Shown here in pieces: positions 57,671-64,000 of a stretch of 64,000 nt of DNA (position 1 is the first letter of the stretch; the number at the start of each line of letters is the position of its first letter). This DNA comes from Schistocerca nitens (lineage: Eukaryota > Arthropoda > Insecta > Orthoptera > Acrididae), in NCBI RefSeq assembly GCF_023898315.1, contig NC_064614.1, forward strand, positions 495,458,109 to 495,522,108, given 5' to 3'. Position numbers and translations under genes: made by a program. Below the pieces are notes generated by a model that saw nothing but the letters and a program-made list of their open reading frames with translations, did not search any database and was not told where the DNA came from.

Positions 57671-58564
57671 CGAAGGGGTGCTGAAAAGAAATGCCAACAT
57701 TTTTATGTGAAAACTCTGAAAGCTTTTAAAATAAAACGAACTTAATTAACATTCTAAATCTTTACTTTTCATGTCTGCATATTTATTTCTCAATATAGTT
57801 ACCCTGACGACCCATTTCTCCTAAAGAGAGGCCAGTTTGTTGATACCGCTACTATAGACTGTTTGACTTTATTGAAATTGTTCTCTAAGTTTTGGAAACA
57901 ATTGAAAATCGGATGAAGCCAAGTCGAGGCTGATGATCGATGACAGTGAACCCAAGTTGACGGATTGTTGCAGATGTTGCAGCACTGGTGTGCTGTCTGG
58001 CATTGGTCTGATGAAGGAGAGAGTGTTCCGTTTGTGGACGAACTCTTCGAATTCATGGTTTCAGTTTTACGAGGTCTTGCAGTATCTTGCAGAGTTTATG
58101 GTGGTGCCGTTAGGCATGAATTTCAAATGTACCACTGAACACTGTGAGCATGATTTTACCTGCTGACGGCATCGTCTTGAACTTTTTTTTGCCGTTGGCG
58201 ATCCTTTGTAGTGGAACTCCGTTGATACTCTTTTTTTCGGTCCAAACGACGAACCCAGCTTTCATCACTTGTTACATTGCTAATGTTAAAACAATCATCT
58301 CCATATATAGCTTCCATTTTTCTATGGATTTCAACTGGAGGCACCTTTTCTGCGGTTAGAAATTCGATTACAGCACGCTGTTTCTCACGCGCCGGCGTTA
58401 CGTACTTACATGCCACAAATCTGAGCCCTCTAGCGGCAGAGGGTTGCGACTTGCGTCAGCGAAGCGGGAAAGTCGATCGAGTGATACGCTTGAAATCTAA
58501 TACCTCAACCGATACCCAGAACAGACTAAAAAATTCGGAGGCATTACTTCTTAGCATGCCCTCG
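57671..58564 (-). mobile_element. Mariner-type transposon, internally deleted and inactive
   Basis: Flanked by TA (57669-57670, 58565-58566). Left end CGAAGGGGTGCTGAAAAGAA; right end mirror CGAGGGCATGCTAAGAAGTA. The minus strand from 58416 reads EKQRAVIEFLTAEKVPPVEI and HRKMEAIYGDDC (N-terminal HTH), then jumps directly to SDESWVRRLDRKKEYQ, the block around the first catalytic Asp, so the HTH-to-catalytic linker is deleted. Further on, HQTNARQHTSAAT has Thr in place of the second Asp, and the SPD block is unreadable. Shorter (894 bp) than a full mariner (~1.3 kb). Confidence 0.85.
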
Positions 58565-58639
58565 TAGTATGTAATTTACCGATTTCTACGGTATGTCATG
58601 GCACTGTCTTGAACGACAGTGTTACGAGTGGGTAACATT

Positions 58640-59225
58640 TTTGTAGTTGAAACTACCTGGCAGATAAACCTGTGTGCCCGAACGGGAACGATCCCCGGAT
58701 TTTCGCCTTTGGGCGAGCAAGTGCGCTGCCTACTGAGCTACCGAGCACGACTCACGAGCCGCCCTCACAGCTTTACTTCCGCCAGTACCTCATCTCCTAC
58801 TTTCTACAGTTGATAGAAGCTCTCCTGCGTAGCTTGCGGGACTAACACTCATAGAAGAAAGGCTGCTGCGGAGACCCGATTTAGTCACAGCGCGTGTGCT
58901 TGTTTCCAGAATGAATTTTCACTCAGCAGCGGAGTTTGTGCTGATATGAAACTTTCTGAAGGTTGAAACTGTGTGGTGGATCTGGACTAGAAACCAGGAC
59001 CTTTGCCTTTCGTAGGTAAGTGCTCTGGAGGTGAGTTACTGGTGGAAGAAAATTGGGCCGAGAACAATAACGATCAAATCTAAGAAAATCAAAAAGAAAG
59101 TTGGTAGAGCACTTGCCTGCGAAAAGCAGTGGTCTTGGGTTCGATCCCCGGACCGGCACACAGTTTTAATCTATCAGTAAGTTTCATATCAGCGCGCACC
59201 CCTCTGCAGATTGAAAATTAATTCT
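58640..59225 (+). repeat. tRNA-like inverted repeat element (longer copy)
   Basis: Left arm on the minus strand: tRNA-like GGTAGCTCAGTAGGCAGCGC (58742-58723) with a B-box-like GGGATCGTTCC near 58695. Right arm on the plus strand: GTTGGTAGAGCACTTGCCTG (59100-59119) with B box GGTTCGATCCC at 59138-59148. Between them are GAGCCGCCCTCACAGCTTTA and the tail AAACTTTCTGAAGG. Same family as 10515-10830, which is shorter. Confidence 0.75.
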
Positions 59226-61705
59226 GGAAATTTTATAGTTTGCCTATCAATGTATGGATCATTATCAAGTTTTGAAATCATACAGCAGAGCTGTTATCAA
59301 TTTTACATTAGTTATCAAACAGTTCAATTTGTTCCTCTTCAGAAACCAAAATGATCCAATGCACAGGAATCATGTGGCTTGTAATACAAAAATATTTTCT
59401 TTTGCGTTCTAGTGATACTTAGTTTCTTCTCTGATTACAACGTAGCGGCCACCAGGTATGGGGATCTCTGGCCAGAAAACGCACACTGCTGGCGTTCGAC
59501 GCCCAATGTGATTGATATATCTACTCGTAATTTAAACCGTAGTGCAATGAGCATAGCGCATTGCTTACGTCGCTACATAACTTCAGTATAACGCTGTTTG
59601 CGTACATTGAAACTTTTTTATTGCAGTTACTTGTCCTGTTTTGACACATTTATTTATTAGTAAAATCAATGTTGTATAATTGTTGGTACTACGAATACAA
59701 ATAGAACTACATCAAAGGAGGTAAAATCACTTTTCATTCATAACAACCACAATCTTCTAATTATTGTTATCATATTGGTAAGAGAAGCTGTATGCACTGA
59801 AAATCATCGGAAGTGTATAATCAAGAGATAATGCGATAATGATTTGACTTTATGGCCGTATATTTATGAGACCACATACATTAGTTGCTATAGAACTGTG
59901 CTTCTAGTCAATCTATTGAATGTATGAACATTTAGATCAGTTCCAACCTGCAGCCTATAGTTACATGTGACAGTTTGAATCATAATTTGCGGATTATGCT
60001 CTACGTTGCGTAATTGTTACTAAGTATTGCAACCGTCTCGATATTTTCGATTCTTCCGCCGAGGCTGCGGTACGGAAGCAAGAGCCCAAGCACCTTACTG
60101 CCATTCCTGACGCTGATGTGTGAACACTCATGGTGCGGCGCTTACTAGACGACCAATGAGCTCTCCCCAAATCAGACTGGGCGAGTTTTAGCTACAGCGG
60201 GTGTGGAACGCTACTCGCGCTCTTTGTTACTCGTCTCGCCACACAATGGACCGATCTTGGAGAGACTGGAATTTGTTGTCATGCCTCCCCCAATATATAG
60301 GGCCTCTGTATCCCTTTTTCCAATAAGCCACTTTGGTATCATTTATGACCTCTGTTGATGACCCTTAAGTTCACTGTCTATCCTCTCGCGCCTTTTCCTA
60401 TCTTGGCCGCTCTGTACAATACAGATCTCCAAATCTTTGTGCTTATTTTAAGTAGAATAGGAAACTGTGGTATTAGGACCTATGACGTGAAGAATGAGTA
60501 TATGCGATTAATATTGTATTTCCCTATGGGTGTATGAAGACTAAACATGCTATACCAAGAAGTAAAAACGCACAAGCTGCCTCCTTAGAAATATTTCAAA
60601 GTGTGATAAATCGCTAATCTGCTGAATGTTGTTGCTCCGAATTCGATGCTTTCTGGGACATTTTCATTTTAGCGTACTAGGATTCCGTTTCACAATACCA
60701 TCACAGCGTAATTTATTAAAACAGAACCTCTTTGAGGCAGTTTCATGGAGTACAAAACTTTTAAAACTAGCGATAGTTATCCCTTATTTTCCTACAACAA
60801 AAACATGGTGGCATTTGAACTCTTGCATTTATATCTACAAAACAAAAAGCTCAGTCCAGATATAAAAAGCACATTATTAAGATGCCTATGATACGTGCAT
60901 ACAAAATCGATAGCAGCATTTAACAGGGTCTGTCTATACTAGCAACGTAACGACATTAAAAATGTGCACAGCGCTTACGGGCAAACCGTAATCACGAGGA
61001 TTTACAAGCCAAAGGATGTTGGCGACAGAAACTCTGCTAAGCGAATCTGAATGCTGGCTCCATACAGTATAAATAACTCTCGTGTGAGCACTGTGCTCAC
61101 GTGGTCTCGGAACGGTGTAGTTTTGTCCGTAATGCGTCCTACAAATTTGAATGTCATTATATCGCTTGTACAGACAGAGTCCCTTCGTAGGTGCTGTGCA
61201 TTTGGTTCGGGCGTTTTGTAGACACCATAACAATTTGCATTTAATACCTGGATAAAACTGGGATTTCTCTCTGATGAGCAAATTGAACGGCATCACTTAA
61301 CGGCGACGTCACATCAGAGTGTTTTCACACTGCTCATCACGTTACGTCGCGTCTATTCGTTTAGCCCAGTACTGAATTACGAAAGTGAGCTTACGACACA
61401 AAACATCAGAGTATAATGTTGAAATTGAGGAATTAATAACGACAAAGTTTATTAATGGCTAAAGCAAAGTTCATAAAGTATGTTGTGGATAAGTTTTGTT
61501 TGGAAATTTGCTGAGAAGTGAAACAACATTTCAAAACATCGACATTTAATTGTTAGCAATAATATTTACATACAAATGCATCAAACAATAGGTACAAAAT
61601 AATAAAAGGAGCCTGTTCAACTTGTCCGTTATGTTTTTTCCTTACATAACAAATAACGTCATAAACAACTGCATTGTTCTCCTTCATTATAGCTAACCGT
61701 TTCAC
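59226..61705. other. Nothing recognised
   Basis: AT-rich, with a locally GC-richer part (60040-60310) that holds no long frame. A minus-strand frame of 120 codons (61296-60934) shows no domain. Confidence 0.45.
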
Positions 61706-61709
61706 TTAA

Positions 61710-62463
61710 GGGGGGTAGGACGTCAAACGGGCCGACTTGGAGCAGGAGAGGCACCACAGGACATTTTAATTTCCACTGTCTATACTTTTACAAATAAATT
61801 CATAAAACTTTGTCAGCATGACCAGCTAGGATTCAGAATTCATAATCATAGCAGTGGAAGTTCGAAAACATAACGAAGTAATTTTTTTACATCTGAAATT
61901 TCATCATTTTTTTCACTTACTAATGGCAGCATTTGTTGCTATAGGTACACTTTTCTTCATAAGTAAGAGAGATTCTTCGATGAATTTTGCACAGCATACA
62001 AACCATACGTAAAGGTGTATGAAACTCTAGAATTTTCCAAATCTGTGGTAAAAATTGAGGTAATTAACTATAAAATTTGTGTTTTTTCTAAACATGAACT
62101 TTAAAATATAGCAGCTCATCGTTTTTTCATAAATAAAATGAATTCTAGAGTCTGATACACTGGTAAATATGGTATGTATGCTGTGCAAAATTCATCGAAG
62201 GATCTCTCTTACTTATGAAGAAAAGTGTACCTACAGCAACAAATGCAGCCATTAGTAAGTGAAAAAAATGATGAAATTTCACATGTAAAAAAAAAATTGT
62301 CATGTTTTGGAAGTTCCACTGCAATGAGTGTGAATCCTGAATCCTTCGTGGTGATGCCGACAATGTTTTATGAATTTATTTGTAAAAGTATAGACACTGG
62401 AAATTAAAATATCCTGTGATGCCTCTCCTGCTCCAAGTCGGCCCATTTGACGTCCTACCCCCC
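61710..62463. mobile_element. TTAA-flanked long-inverted-repeat element (piggyBac-type MITE?)
   Basis: Flanked on both sides by TTAA (61706-61709, 62464-62467), the insertion site of piggyBac-type transposases. The arms match from GGGGGTAGGACGTCAAACGG / CCATTTGACGTCCTACCCCC inwards for about 300 bp on each side: GACTTGGAGCAGGAGAGGC, CACTTACTAATGGCAGCATT, TCATAAGTAAGAGAGATTCT and their inverses. The centre (~61990-62150) is AT-rich. No transposase. Confidence 0.85.
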
Positions 62464-62467
62464 TTAA

Positions 62468-64000
62468 AATATTATGTAATGGAAAATGCTTCGTCAGCTT
62501 ATGTTCTTATTTATATAAATGGAGGCGTCAACTCTGTTCTGTTATAGTAAAACCTAAATAATTTTTCGCTTTGAGATATTTGGCCCGCTTGTGTATCAAC
62601 ACTCAATGAAAAAAGTATGCAAGTCGTTACAGAACATTTGCGATTTGTCACGAAAACAAAGCATAATAATAAAATAAAGATTATGAAAACAGCAAAGCAC
62701 AAAACCCACCACTATAATACGAATGGGCATGGCGAAAATAAGTTGACTTAACGACACCGTCAAAACTTTCTTCCCAAGAAACCTTAACGTGCCGTGCCAC
62801 GACGTGACGTTCCGTCCGTTGACGACCTGTGTGAATGACGCCTATTGAAATGCATTTTGGAATGTCTTAACGTAACATGACGCGTCGTCTGGAGATCACG
62901 TGACAGTTAACAGATTAGTGATGACAACATGCGCAGAACGTAATGCTGACTCCAGAGATAATTTTACTCTATGACAGGCTCCACAGATGTTCCCAATCTA
63001 TGATTTAAATAATATATGACGTACATTGATCTGTTGCGCGTCGCATTTTTCGAGTCGCTATTGATTTGTCGACGCGGAAAACTATCGTTAACGAAGAATC
63101 TGAATTCATTTTGAAGATATGTAATTGTATTATCTACAACAGGAAAGGTAATCTGTTGTAAATTATTCATAAAATGCTTTGGCAGTGCTGATAAGTATTT
63201 GATTGCTTAATGATGTGTTCCGGTGTGAAGCTAGATATTGCTATTTGGAGACCTTTATAATCGCAGGCAAATGTAGCGTATTTGTTTGACACGGACTTGT
63301 GTATTGGAGAATGCGAAGAAATATAATTTAATAATGCATTAGGGAATTTATAAACACTGAAGCGATTTTAACGGTTTGCGTCAAACCACAGATAAAAGAA
63401 CATTGGAACGCTGGACCGCTGCAAAGCGAAACACGAGGTAACGCATATCATCGTAAATAACACTTCTACGACCATCAAATGTACTATGCTTTAATATCGT
63501 AATAGTTTTTTGCATTGCAAAGTCATTAAGTCAGTTCTTGACTTTTTTTTTACGTGTACGTCAGACATAACTAATGGAATTTGCTGAATTAGTTGCAGCA
63601 ATTACAATTTCATTTAAATGCTTATTACTAAACTTTAGGTGCTAGGAGCGATTGTGTATTACTGTGAGAGTGGACGTAGCTTTGTGTCGGACCTGTGTTT
63701 TTATGTTAACGCAACGAATTAGTCCTAAACCTGAGTGGGTACAAGCTTCGCAGGTTTGAACAGATTCTGAATTAAAGGGGCTGTTTGCGGATAAGTAAGC
63801 CTAATGGGAACGTACAAGCATATGGGGTGTACGCCGCAGATGTCTGTTACGACCCTCGTGATCCGTTTATTTTTTTGCAGGTCGTCTGTGATCCATGACG
63901 AATATACTACTAGCAGCGTACTGTACGCTCACTCTAAGAAACGTCTCAGTAAGGTAGGAGTAACTGAATTGATGCAAACTGAATGCGCTGAACGGATTGA
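62468..64000. other. Nothing recognised
   Basis: AT-rich sequence up to the window edge. No exon of the anosmin 5' end can be recognised here. Confidence 0.45.

Noticed and set aside
61300..62900. Possible larger DNA transposon around the TTAA element, from GTGTGAATGACGCC (62828) and GTTTTCACACTG (61320) text
   Set aside because: The two ends did not align convincingly as inverted repeats by eye.

Overview
This is a eukaryotic, almost certainly insect and probably orthopteran (grasshopper/locust-like), genomic window. Long AT-rich non-coding stretches are packed with SINEs, non-LTR retrotransposons, Tc1/mariner elements, foldback elements and minisatellites. Several repeat families look like those I associate with Schistocerca genomes; that species-level attribution rests on memory, not on a search.

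The only host gene I can support lies on the minus strand and is cut by the left window edge. Five small, very GC-rich exons (35200-35002, 28841-28571, 17034-16949, 9540-9344, 115-1) join through GT-AG introns of 6.2, 11.5, 7.4 and 9.2 kb with exactly matching codon phases. Together they encode a WAP four-disulfide core followed by two fibronectin type III (FN3) repeats. This is the architecture of anosmin-1 (KAL1/ANOS1, Drosophila Kal1), a secreted, heparan-sulfate-binding matrix protein. The signal peptide and most of the cysteine-rich N-terminus are not visible here and presumably lie beyond 64,000; later FN3 repeats lie to the left of position 1.

Intron 9344-115 (116-9343): a repeat family carrying a 2-kb GA-rich minisatellite (2.69-8.9 kb), split by an RTE-like LINE (3.4-5.5 kb). 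Intron 16949-9540 (9541-16948): a tRNA-like inverted repeat, a 5S-rRNA-like sequence, a Tc1 remnant, a mariner deletion derivative, and a hairpin element hit by a SINE. Intron 28571-17034 (17035-28570): three degraded Jockey/CR1-type LINEs (one with an open 260-codon reverse transcriptase segment), a Tc1 remnant and two SINEs. Intron 35002-28841 (28842-35001): a degenerate ~170-bp tandem repeat and LINE fragments.

Right of the first visible exon (35,201-64,000) the sequence holds only mobile elements: a LINE 3' end 117 bp from the exon, several Tc1/mariner elements, nested SINEs with clear target-site duplications, a second GA minisatellite unit, and a TTAA-flanked long-inverted-repeat element. 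Two Tc1-like elements keep uninterrupted transposase frames: 43671-45083 (340 aa, right terminal repeat damaged) and 55037-56443 (346 aa, intact terminal repeats, inserted in an older Tc1).

I see no bacterial-type system, CRISPR array, viral gene or toxin gene. The most notable content is the anosmin gene structure, an intact Tc1 copy, a triple nest of Tc1/SINE/SINE whose order can be read from duplications, an inverted hairpin rearrangement of a Tc1 transposase, and the minisatellite-bearing repeat family.
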